This document shows positions 1 to 6,236 of a stretch of DNA of 8,109 bases, piece after piece. Numbering within the stretch: position 1 is the stretch's first letter; every line of letters begins with the position of its first letter. This DNA is from Methylacidiphilaceae bacterium UBA1321 (GTDB lineage Bacteria; Verrucomicrobiota; Verrucomicrobiia; Methylacidiphilales; UBA1321): contig DBTH01000140.1 in NCBI GenBank assembly GCA_002306945.1, forward strand, positions 1 to 8,109, written 5' to 3'. Made by a program: the position numbers and the translations under genes. The notes below the pieces were generated by a model that saw only the letters and a program-made list of their open reading frames with translations, had not been told where the DNA came from and did not search any database.

Positions 1-740
1 ACCACCGCCGTGCCGTGCTGGTCGTCGTGGAAAACGGGAATGTCGAGCCGCGCCTTGAGTTTTTCCTCAATCTCGAAACAGCGCGGCGCGGAAATATCTT
101 CCAGGTTGATACCGCCGAAGCCGGGCGCGAGATAGGCCACCGTGTCGATGATCTGTTGCGGGTCCTTCGTGTTCAAACAAATCGGATACGCGTCGATGCC
201 TGCCATTTCCTTGAAGAGCATCGCCTTGCCTTCCATCACTGGCATCGCCGCCTCGGGGCCGATGTCGCCCAGGCCGAGTACCGCCGTGCCGTCACTGACC
301 ACTGCGATCGAATTGCCCTTGATGGTCAGGTCATAGGCGCGGGATTTGTTGGCCGCGATCATCTCGCAGACGCGGGCGACGCCCGGCGTGTAGGCGAGCG
401 AAAGAGCGTCGCGCGAATTGAGCGGAATCTTGTTCTGGATGGAAATCTTGCCGCCGCGGTGCAGGTCGACGACGCGGTCGTGAATCTCGCCGACGATCAC
501 GCCTTCCGTCTGCCGGATCGCCTGGATGATTTCCTGCTCGTGCTTTTCGTTGCGGGCGCGAATACAAATGTCGCGCGTGATCTCGTGGCGATTGGAACTG
601 ATAATTTCCACCGCGCCGAGATCGCCTCCCATTTCGCCAATCTTTTGCGCAATGCGGGCAAAGGAGCCGATGTGATTGGCGTACGTCAGACGAATAAAAA
701 ACGCATACGAAATTGAGGGCGATTCGGAAGGTGCGCTCAT
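1..740 (-). CDS. NAD(P)-dependent malic enzyme with N-terminal ACT domain (partial, 3' end outside window)
   Basis: Malic enzyme oxidatively decarboxylates malate to pyruvate and CO2 in the cytoplasm, linking the TCA cycle to pyruvate. The minus-strand frame is open from the ATG at 740 to the window edge, giving 246 codons plus two bases. Residues about 12-88 read as an ACT domain (a small ligand-binding regulatory fold) ending in GEIHDRVVDLHRGGK. The catalytic malic domain follows. SLAYTPGVA carries the catalytic Tyr (Y117), EGKAMLFKEMAGIDAYPI carries the catalytic Lys (K172), and INLEDI (E214, D215) and FHDDQHGTA (D239) supply the divalent-metal ligands. The NAD-binding domain is missing because the window ends. 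The ATG follows an AT-rich leader without a Shine-Dalgarno sequence. The ACT domain suggests allosteric control by a small metabolite, perhaps an amino acid; the ligand cannot be read from sequence. NAD versus NADP preference is undetermined. It seems to be transcribed separately from the glycan genes 248 bp upstream. Confidence 0.93.
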   Translation of the reverse strand, partial: MSAPSESPSISYAFFIRLTYANHIGSFARIAQKIGEMGGDLGAVEIISSNRHEITRDICIRARNEKHEQEIIQAIRQTEGVIVGEIHDRVVDLHRGGKISIQNKIPLNSRDALSLAYTPGVARVCEMIAANKSRAYDLTIKGNSIAVVSDGTAVLGLGDIGPEAAMPVMEGKAMLFKEMAGIDAYPICLNTKDPQQIIDTVAYLAPGFGGINLEDISAPRCFEIEEKLKARLDIPVFHDDQHGTAV

Positions 741-840
741 AAGTATTATTTATAATATAAAACTTGAAATATAAGTAAAGATAACAACTTTCTGTTTCAT
801 ATCATTTTACAAACAAATAACTTACGATGTTAATTAAAAA
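741..840 (-). promoter_or_regulatory. AT-rich leader and likely promoter of the malic enzyme gene
   Basis: By hand count only 17 of these 100 bases are G or C, in a window where coding DNA is mostly about 60-70% GC. On the minus strand a TATTAT (757-752) lies 16 bp after a TTTACT (779-774), a plausible but imperfect sigma70-type -10/-35 pair. If it is used, the 5' leader would be only a few bases long, which fits the absence of a ribosome binding site before the ATG at 740. The AT-richness is certain; the exact promoter is a guess. The rest of the gap (841-988) climbs back in GC, and I see no gene or clear terminator in it. Confidence 0.4.
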
Positions 841-988
841 ACGATAGCTAGCACATAACTCCACAAAAACTAGACAAAATCGACTCTGAACAAATTGACG
901 CGTGCCAATGCAATTTCGAATCTGTCTGGAATTCTCCGGTCGGAACTTTACATTCCACCGTCAACCACCCGCAAACACTCTCTACCGA

Positions 989-1819
989 TCAGCTCAGATT
1001 GGAGCGAAATTGACCAGGCCAGACTTGAAGGGATTCGAAATAAGGAGAGGGGTTCTGGTTGAGCAAACTGACGAGACTGTCGCTCTTTGTCCGTAGGGAG
1101 ATTCCCCACGACTCGATTGTTTTCAGCGGGTAATAGAGACTCCAAAACGGGATCGGAACGAAGATGGGATTTTTACGTTCCTTTTTAGCCAATTTCTCCA
1201 GAACCTGGCGAAAGGTCAGTGGGGTCGAACTCGCCGCGGTGAAAAGCGCTGTCTGCTGATCCGGCGCTTTTTCCAGAAGCCATTGGATGAACCGGCATAA
1301 ATCGTCGACGTGGCAGGGATAGAGTTTTTGGGCTCCGCCGCCGATCAAGGGGAGAATGGGAAGCTTGCGTATCAATTTCGTCAACGTCATGGTCAAGCCG
1401 TCTCCCTTGCCTCCATAGACCAGGCCGGGACGAATCGTTATCGCTCCACATTGGGCGGCGACTTGCTCCGCCGCAAAGGCGTTTCGGCCATAAATGGATT
1501 TAGCTTCCTCGTAGGCGCTGATGCTGGAAATGAAAATAATTTTTTTGAGTTTCTGTTCGCTCGCGAGCTTCAGGAAAGCGCAGGAACCGTCCAGGTTGAA
1601 CTCATCGGATTTGCCGCTTTGAGAAGCGGTCATGTCCCAGCCGGAATGGATCAGGGCGTCGACTTTCAAGGCTTCCGGCCACTGCGGGGAAGACGGGTCG
1701 ATTTTGACATCGCAATTGCGGCGACCCGCCTTGATGACGGTGAATCCACCCCAGCGCAGAAAGTCCACGATGTGACTGCCAAGATAACCCTCGGTACCGG
1801 TAACAAGAATTCGGCTCAT
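989..1819 (-). CDS. NAD(P)-binding extended SDR / nucleotide-sugar epimerase-like protein, catalytic Lys replaced
   Basis: A 276-residue member of the NAD-dependent epimerase/dehydratase (extended SDR) family, whose usual role is modifying nucleotide sugars or reducing sugar intermediates. The Rossmann start is MSRILVTGTEGYLGSH, with the TGxxGxxG cofactor loop at residues 7-14. FISSISAY (96-103) holds the conserved Ser. RPGLVYG (130-136) and the VDD at 171-173 are typical of extended SDRs. The active-site segment reads YGRNAFAAEQ from Y110, where the family has YGRSKLAAE, so the catalytic Lys of YxxxK is Ala114. I checked this against the nucleotides. The protein may therefore be a poor or inactive oxidoreductase, or a binding protein. 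Start: ATG at 1819 with a good GGGAGA ribosome binding site (1826-1831). It lies 16 bp after the upstream glycosyltransferase, so the two are probably co-transcribed. Its 3' half is AT-richer than its neighbours (24 of 60 G+C at 1501-1560; 25 of 60 at 1141-1200). Confidence 0.85.
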   Translation of the reverse strand: MSRILVTGTEGYLGSHIVDFLRWGGFTVIKAGRRNCDVKIDPSSPQWPEALKVDALIHSGWDMTASQSGKSDEFNLDGSCAFLKLASEQKLKKIIFISSISAYEEAKSIYGRNAFAAEQVAAQCGAITIRPGLVYGGKGDGLTMTLTKLIRKLPILPLIGGGAQKLYPCHVDDLCRFIQWLLEKAPDQQTALFTAASSTPLTFRQVLEKLAKKERKNPIFVPIPFWSLYYPLKTIESWGISLRTKSDSLVSLLNQNPSPYFESLQVWPGQFRSNLS

Positions 1820-1825
1820 ATGGAA

Positions 1826-1831
1826 TCTCCC
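1826..1831 (-). promoter_or_regulatory. Shine-Dalgarno sequence of the SDR gene
   Basis: Read on the minus strand, GGGAGA lies 6 bases before the ATG at 1819. It fixes the start of the SDR gene. It is the only strong Shine-Dalgarno sequence ahead of any gene in this window. Confidence 0.6.
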
Positions 1832-1835
1832 ATTT

Positions 1836-2885
1836 TCACGCGGCCTGGGAATAATTGTGCAGAACCTGATCGCTGCGGATGCGGCGCAGCCAGCGCTCGG
1901 CGACGATCTTCCACGAGTTGCATTGCGAGAGCGCGAGATTCTGCCGGGCGATGTCGACGTAGTAATCGTTGTCGACCATGACGCGGGCTAGTTCGAACGC
2001 CCAGGTCATTCCCCAGTCTTTGGCCATCGGCACAAGCGGATTGCGCCAGGCCGTCTCGGGCAGCGCACCGGTCGAAGTGCTGACGACCACCGCCCCGGCT
2101 GCCATCGCTTCCATGGCGGTGATGCAACTGGTTTCAAGGAAAACACAGGGGTAGGCCAGCGCGCGGCTGGAAAGGGCGACCTGCCGGACATCGCTCTGGC
2201 TGACGGAACCGCGGTAGATGATGCCGGGCATATTGTGGGCCCGGTCGTAGAGTTCTTCCCATTCGGGGCTGTCGTTGACGCCGTAGACTTTGAGGGAACT
2301 GAGGATGACCAGTTCCGCATCGGGAACGGCACCGCGAACGATGGGCCAGAGTTCGATCAACTCCTTGAGGCCGCGCCACGGAACGGAGGAATAGTAAGAA
2401 CGTTTCGGCCGGCTATGGAGCAACTCCGGGTTGACGTGGAAATGTTCGATCGGCACGGCGTTGCTACTGAGGAACGATTTGGTCAGCGGCAGATGCAACT
2501 GGCGCATCCAGCGCAGCCATTGGAAATGGGAGAGGACGATGACGGCGTCGCAACGGCCGTAGACCCGCGCGGCCAGGGCCTGATCTTCGAGTGGCTTGAC
2601 CATTTTCTGATCGACGTCGTCGTGCGCCCAGAGGTAATTCAGCCGCCCCGGCAGGCGTTCCGAGTCGAACGGCCTCCAGTCGCGGCAACTGACAAAGACG
2701 TCGGTCGTGTACGTGGTCAGTTTTTCAATCTGCGTTTCAATCTCGATCTCGTGTCCGAGGACTTTCAATGCGGAGGCCAGGCGCAGGACGGCAGTCTCGC
2801 TGCCGCCGAGCGGATGATTCTCGCACCAATCGAGATCCTTCAGCACATCTCCGCGTATTGAATTGATATAGAAAAGAAAGCGCAT
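1836..2885 (-). CDS. GT-B fold glycosyltransferase (family 4-like)
   Basis: A 349-residue retaining-type glycosyltransferase that would transfer a sugar from a nucleotide-sugar donor to a glycan or other acceptor at the cytoplasmic side of the membrane. The N-terminal half has the acceptor-domain start MRFLFYINSI and the PLGGSE loop (25-30), followed by ALKVLGHEIEI, as in GT4 enzymes. The linker to the second Rossmann domain is SNAVPIEHF (141-149). The donor-binding domain has YYSSVPWRGL (164-173) in place of the usual S-x-P-x-KGL, and an E-x7-E motif, E251 to E259, in FLETSCITAMEAMAAGAVVV. No membrane segment or signal peptide is seen. The ATG at 2885 fits the family start; only a weak AGG precedes it. 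The gene is first in a minus-strand pair with the SDR gene and diverges from the family 2 glycosyltransferase. Donor and acceptor cannot be read from sequence. Confidence 0.88.
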   Translation of the reverse strand: MRFLFYINSIRGDVLKDLDWCENHPLGGSETAVLRLASALKVLGHEIEIETQIEKLTTYTTDVFVSCRDWRPFDSERLPGRLNYLWAHDDVDQKMVKPLEDQALAARVYGRCDAVIVLSHFQWLRWMRQLHLPLTKSFLSSNAVPIEHFHVNPELLHSRPKRSYYSSVPWRGLKELIELWPIVRGAVPDAELVILSSLKVYGVNDSPEWEELYDRAHNMPGIIYRGSVSQSDVRQVALSSRALAYPCVFLETSCITAMEAMAAGAVVVSTSTGALPETAWRNPLVPMAKDWGMTWAFELARVMVDNDYYVDIARQNLALSQCNSWKIVAERWLRRIRSDQVLHNYSQAA

Positions 2886-2977
2886 GTGAATACCTGAAGG
2901 TAATCGGCATCGGCATTCGCACGCTTGAACAAAAAAGCGAATTTTTTTCCCTTCTTGAGCCGATTCATTCTTGTCCC
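2886..2977. promoter_or_regulatory. Divergent promoter region between the two glycosyltransferase units
   Basis: These 92 bp separate two outward-facing glycosyltransferase genes and must hold promoters for both. An inverted repeat, ATTCGC (2915-2920) and GCGAAT (2937-2942), has half-sites 22 bp apart start to start, about two helical turns. An A6 tract (2931-2936) and a T7 tract (2942-2948) lie alongside and would bend the DNA. A tandem GCCGAT repeat on the minus strand lies near 2904-2915. I cannot assign -10 and -35 boxes with confidence. Confidence 0.4.
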
Positions 2978-4303
2978 ATGTCCACGCTTAGCGCCATCAT
3001 GATTGTAAAAAACGAGGAGAGTAATCTGCCCCGCTGTCTGGAAAGCCTGCGCGGGGTCTGCGATGAAATCGTCGTGGTCGACACCGGTTCGACCGACCGC
3101 ACTGTTGAGATCGCCCGCCAGTCCGGAGCCCACGTCGAATTCTTCGCCTGGACCGGCAACGAATCCGATGCCCGCAATTATTCCGTTGCGCAAGCCCGTG
3201 GCGACTGGCTTTTCCAGGTCGATGCCGACGAGGAACTCAGCCTCGAACTGCGTCAGGAACTGCCCGCTGAACTGTCCCGGCTCGACCGTGAACCACACAT
3301 CCGTTCCTGCAGCGTCCTGTGGGAAAACCATTATCTCGGTGGCGAAACCAGTTCCACCCGCATCCTGCGCCTTAACCGTCGTGAGAGCTTCGCCTACACC
3401 GGTGGCATTCATCCCATCGCCACCTACCAGCCCCAAACCTACGCCCTGCGCGGAGCCCTGCACCATTACGGATATCAGTGGACCGCCGAACGCCGCCAAC
3501 GCAAGGCCCAGCACATCCTCGATCACTTGCGACCCTACCTGGCCGAATCCCATCCCTCGTTCGACCGCTGGTGCCAATACCTCAGCGCCCTCAACCTCAT
3601 CGGCGACAAGGCGCTTTTCGTGCAGGCCTGGGAAAAAGTCAGCCTCTATTCCCCCCAGGAACGCATCGCCTCGGCCGCCACTCCCGCCTGGCTGGAAAAT
3701 AGCGCCAACTTCTTCCGCTACTTCTCCTGCTGCGACGATTTTGAAAACGCCGCCTTCTACGCCGACGAAATCCTCCAGGTGCATCCCCGCCACATTGCCT
3801 CGCGTTTCTACCGCCTTCAGCGCCGCGTCAAGCAACGCGCCTGGAACGACGCACTCCGTGATGCCCGGGAAATCCTGGACGAACTCGAACACGACCCCGG
3901 CCCGAACAATCCCGTCTGGCCCGTCATGCAACGCCCCGCCGCCCGTGCCTGGCATTGGCTGGCCGAAACCCACCTCTCCAGCACTTTCCCCACCGCCGCC
4001 CCTTCGGACGAACTCCCCGTCTGGCTGCTCGAACCGCTGACCTTGCCCGCCTATCTCTTCCACAACTGCGCCCCCAACCTCGACGGTGCCCCCGATGGCG
4101 AAGGCACCGAACTGCTGCGCCTGCTCATCGACGCTGAGACCTTCGACCGTTGCCGCCGCAACGCCGACGCCCTGCGCCTGCTCATCCGTTGCCTCCAACG
4201 CTGGTCCGGTTTCAACTGGCTGCGCATCGGCCTGGATCGCCTCCAGCGTGGCGAACCGTTCCGTCTCGAAACCCTCGCCGAACGCACCGTTCACCTGACC
4301 TGA
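2978..4303 (+). CDS. SunT-like family 2 glycosyltransferase with TPR-like C-terminal region
   Basis: A 441-residue inverting GT-A glycosyltransferase. The N-terminus matches the SunT/WaaE-type GT2 group: AIMIVKNEESNLPRCLESL (6-24), then DEIVVVDTGSTDRTVEIA (29-46), where D35 binds the nucleotide. GNESDARNYSVAQARGDW (60-77) follows, then the metal-binding D-x-D as D82-A83-D84 in QVDADEEL. Downstream, FAYTGGIHPIATY and GALHHYGYQW occupy the acceptor-side position where SunT-like enzymes carry F-x-G-x-IHE and HYGY. After about residue 165 the chain is helical and TPR-like (for example DFENAAFYADEILQVHPRHI), a common arrangement in GT2 proteins that modify proteins or long glycans. No membrane helix is seen. 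The ATG at 2978 gives the family-typical start but has no clear Shine-Dalgarno. It ends 22 bp before the next glycosyltransferase, so they likely form an operon. The acceptor is unknown. Confidence 0.9.
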   Translation: MSTLSAIMIVKNEESNLPRCLESLRGVCDEIVVVDTGSTDRTVEIARQSGAHVEFFAWTGNESDARNYSVAQARGDWLFQVDADEELSLELRQELPAELSRLDREPHIRSCSVLWENHYLGGETSSTRILRLNRRESFAYTGGIHPIATYQPQTYALRGALHHYGYQWTAERRQRKAQHILDHLRPYLAESHPSFDRWCQYLSALNLIGDKALFVQAWEKVSLYSPQERIASAATPAWLENSANFFRYFSCCDDFENAAFYADEILQVHPRHIASRFYRLQRRVKQRAWNDALRDAREILDELEHDPGPNNPVWPVMQRPAARAWHWLAETHLSSTFPTAAPSDELPVWLLEPLTLPAYLFHNCAPNLDGAPDGEGTELLRLLIDAETFDRCRRNADALRLLIRCLQRWSGFNWLRIGLDRLQRGEPFRLETLAERTVHLT

Positions 4304-4325
4304 ACCGCTCCGACGCCACACCTCC

Positions 4326-5726
4326 ATGACTCCCACACCTACTCCCACCAGCATCCTCATCACCTCCAACGACCGCTTCGTTCCCACGTCGAAAACCTCC
4401 GAGATGCTTGCCTCGGCCTGCCGACGCCTCGGGTTGCCTGTCATGGTGCGCGATTGTTCCGATGGCCGTTACCTTGGCGCGGTCCTCGAACAATTCAACG
4501 ATCCCACCTACACCAGCGACGCCGCAGTCACCCTGCGCCACAAATATCACGGCCTGCTCCTCGCCTTCGAAGTCGACACCATTCTCAGCCTCGACCTCCA
4601 ATGGCTCTTCGTCCCCGATCTCTTTACCGAAACCCCCGAGATCCGCGCCATCCACTCCCTCTGGTTCGACGACATGCGCAGTTGGGCCCGCGCCAACTAC
4701 ATGTTCTCCACCTGCCGCGAACAATTCCAGAAGCACATCCGCCACCCCAAGGTTCACCACTACTTCTATGGCCGCGGACTGGCCGAAGAGGGCCGCACCC
4801 TCGGCATGCCCACCAGCCAACTCTCCTACCTCGCCGCCCCCTACGAATTCCTCTCCCTCAACCACCCCTGCGAAATCCGCGACCGCGCCGCCTTCATCGG
4901 CAACCCCGGCTTCCGGGAAATTCCGCCCGAACCCATCCTCAAGGCCATGCACGACGGGGCCGAAATCAATGAACTGCGCCAGCTCAACGCCGAAATCCTC
5001 ATGCGCAGCCGATTTGAAAAAAAGGAACGCTGGCTCAAGGAAGAGCCTTCCATTGACCGATACCTTGCCGTTGCCCTCCAGGCCCGCGTCCAATTTCCCT
5101 ACCGCTCCGCTCTCGAAATCCTCAGGCTAGCCGCCGAACATTATCCCCGCGCTGCCGCCTACCTCGACGAACACGGCGAAATCCTCGACGCCACCCTCAT
5201 CGTCAAACTCGTCAACCGTTGCGACCGCCCCGCCGTCATCCTGCGCCTCTACCAAAAGGGGCTCGTCGATGTCTACAGCAACCCGAAGGAATGGGAACCC
5301 TACGGCGTCAAAGCCCTCCCCTCCATCCTCATCCCCCAACTGCCCCGCTACTACCAGAAATACAGCGTCCACCTCAACGCCGCCAACGCCCTGCGCGACG
5401 CCACCGCCAACGAAAAACTCTTCGAGATCGCCGCATGCGGCCGCGTCTCCCTCAACCTCGCCTCTCCCGACATCTCCCTCTGCTATAACGCCGGCGAAAT
5501 CGCCCTCGCCGCCAACCTTGCCGAATTGGAAGAACAAGCCCGCCACCTTCTCGCCAATCCCGACCAAGCCCTCGCCATGGGCAAACGCGCCCGCGCCCAT
5601 ACCGCCCGCGAACATCTTTGGGATCACCGCCTCAAAGCCATCTTCAACCTGTCCGATAAGGAGGGTGACACTGCACCTAATCTTGCCGACGCCGAAACCG
5701 CTCATCCTTTACCACTTCGCACATAG
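4326..5726 (+). CDS. CgeB-like glycosyltransferase (Glyco_trans_1_2-type C-terminal domain)
   Basis: A 466-residue protein related to the CgeB/family 1 GT-B glycosyltransferases found in polysaccharide and spore or protein decoration clusters. The N-terminal domain (about 8-180) has a Rossmann-like start, ILITSNDRF, and segments that read as the CgeB acceptor half: GLLLAFEVDTILSLDLQW and IHSLWFDDMRSWAR. FIGNPGFRE (190-198) marks the entry to the second half. The C-terminal region (about 344-438), VHLNAANALRDATANEKLFEIAACGRV followed by LEEQARHLLANPDQALAMGKRAR, matches the glycosyl-transferase 1_2 domain, with E363 and E367 near the donor site. A helical stretch at about 215-300 separates the two and is larger than I expect in CgeB. 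The N-terminus has a Thr-Pro repeat (TPTPTPT), and residues 441-466 form a polar tail beyond the domain. It is co-directional with and 22 bp after the GT2 gene. Its precise sugar is unknown. Confidence 0.8.
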   Translation: MTPTPTPTSILITSNDRFVPTSKTSEMLASACRRLGLPVMVRDCSDGRYLGAVLEQFNDPTYTSDAAVTLRHKYHGLLLAFEVDTILSLDLQWLFVPDLFTETPEIRAIHSLWFDDMRSWARANYMFSTCREQFQKHIRHPKVHHYFYGRGLAEEGRTLGMPTSQLSYLAAPYEFLSLNHPCEIRDRAAFIGNPGFREIPPEPILKAMHDGAEINELRQLNAEILMRSRFEKKERWLKEEPSIDRYLAVALQARVQFPYRSALEILRLAAEHYPRAAAYLDEHGEILDATLIVKLVNRCDRPAVILRLYQKGLVDVYSNPKEWEPYGVKALPSILIPQLPRYYQKYSVHLNAANALRDATANEKLFEIAACGRVSLNLASPDISLCYNAGEIALAANLAELEEQARHLLANPDQALAMGKRARAHTAREHLWDHRLKAIFNLSDKEGDTAPNLADAETAHPLPLRT

Positions 5727-5810
5727 CGTGGGTGCAGGAGCGATTGCCTCAACCAACATCACGCCGTCCGGCATCTTTACTACTTTTACTGCCGAAAGAG
5801 TTTTGCTCTT

Positions 5811-5858
5811 CCTTTGCATTCAAATTGCCGACCTTTGCATCCTATTGATTCCGATGCA
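5811..5858 (+). promoter_or_regulatory. Candidate operator: two direct and one inverted TTTGCAT-like words
   Basis: CCTTTGCAT occurs at 5811-5819 and again at 5832-5840, 21 bp apart start to start, which is two helical turns. TGCATC (5836-5841), overlapping the second copy, is repeated inverted as GATGCA (5853-5858). The cluster lies 60-110 bp before the small-protein gene, where an operator or activator site would be expected. No known regulator motif is assigned, and chance occurrence is possible. Confidence 0.35.
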
Positions 5859-5918
5859 CTTAAATTCGCTCAAATAAAGACTTGCAGCGCCCTGCCCACT
5901 TCCTAACCTCAATTTACT

Positions 5919-6119
5919 ATGGCATTTAGCGTTGTTAGCAAAAAAAATGGCAAGACGTTTTACCTTCACGGCAGAGAACAGACCCTCAAGGGTGGACAAA
6001 AAGTAAAGCTCTACTACTTTGGCGGCGCAGTCAAAGAAGGAGCCCTTGATGCCCTCCCCGCTGGCTATGTTGTCTCCGAAAATAGCCGCACCGGACTTCC
6101 CCTTTTGAAGAAGGGATAA
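5919..6119 (+). CDS. Small basic conserved-looking protein, function unknown
   Basis: A 66-residue protein with 11 Lys/Arg against 4 Asp/Glu, so net positive. I recognise the pattern from unnamed bacterial hypothetical proteins: a start like VSKKNGKTFYLHGRE, a central LKGGQKVKLYYF, then ALDALPAGYVVSEN and an ending TGLPLLKKG. I know no function for them. Alternating hydrophobic residues suggest a small beta-rich fold; there is no signal peptide, membrane segment, Cys pair or recognisable helix-turn-helix. The basic charge would suit a nucleic-acid or ribosome partner, but that is inference. The ATG at 5919 has no Shine-Dalgarno (AACCTCAATTTACT before it). The gene stands alone, 192 bp after the glycosyltransferase, and is followed by a structured 3' region ending in an intrinsic terminator, so it is probably its own transcription unit. 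Codon use is less C-ending than in the neighbouring enzymes. Confidence 0.75.
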   Translation: MAFSVVSKKNGKTFYLHGREQTLKGGQKVKLYYFGGAVKEGALDALPAGYVVSENSRTGLPLLKKG

Positions 6120-6194
6120 GGGGATCCTCTTTGTGCGGGGCAACCCGCACGAACAATACGACAGGCCGTAGCGATACGCGCTTGACCACGGTTG
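6100..6194 (+). ncRNA. Structured 3' UTR or small RNA candidate with three hairpins before the terminator
   Basis: Consecutive hairpins can be drawn by eye on the plus strand. (a) CCCTT (6100-6104) pairs with AAGGG (6111-6115) at the very end of the small CDS. (b) GTGCGGG (6133-6139) pairs with CCCGCAC (6144-6150), closing a GCAA (GNRA-type) tetraloop. (c) CCGTAGCG (6166-6173) pairs with CGCT (6179-6182) plus ACGG (6188-6191), with a 5-nt bulge TGACC and a 5-nt loop ATACG. The terminator follows directly. CAACC (6141-6145) could instead pair with GGTTG (6190-6194), a possible alternative fold. This may be a structured 3' UTR protecting the mRNA, a processed small RNA, or a dispersed palindromic repeat. 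No known RNA family is recognised. Confidence 0.4.
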
Positions 6195-6196
6195 GG

Positions 6197-6231
6197 AAAA
6201 AAGCGACGCAAATCACTGCGTCGCTTTTTTT
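6197..6231 (+). terminator. Rho-independent terminator (symmetric, potentially bidirectional)
   Basis: AAAAAAGCGACGCA (6197-6210) is perfectly complementary to TGCGTCGCTTTTTT (6217-6230), with a 6-nt loop AATCAC and a 7-T tract on the 3' side. The GC core is 8 bp. An A6 run before the core gives a U tract on the minus strand too, so it can work in both directions. It ends the small-protein transcript and separates it from the dehydrogenase gene. Confidence 0.9.
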
Positions 6232-6236
6232 CATGT

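Noticed and set aside
15..716. 233-codon plus-strand open frame at the window start
   Set aside because: The opposite strand encodes the ACT-malic enzyme with all catalytic motifs; this frame is its antisense shadow.
741..900. Possible intrinsic terminator for the SDR/GT4 operon
   Set aside because: A GCTAGC palindrome is followed by a T run on the minus strand (near 834-854), but the stem is too short to call a terminator.
902..1145. Short open frames on both strands around 902-1145
   Set aside because: They overlap the end of the SDR gene, show no family pattern and have no ribosome binding site.
2840..4444. 534-codon minus-strand open frame opposite the GT2 glycosyltransferase
   Set aside because: Its translation is Gly/Val/Glu-rich low-complexity text with no domain pattern. 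It mirrors the C-ending codon bias of the real plus-strand gene, which has clear GT2 motifs.
4212..5705. Two long minus-strand frames (4212-5093 and 5127-5705) opposite the CgeB-like gene
   Set aside because: Both are Gly/Val/Glu-rich shadows caused by third-position C bias; no start signals or domains.
5820..6143. 107-codon minus-strand open frame over the small-protein gene
   Set aside because: The plus-strand 66-residue product matches a recognisable conserved pattern and is followed by a correctly oriented terminator; the minus frame has neither.
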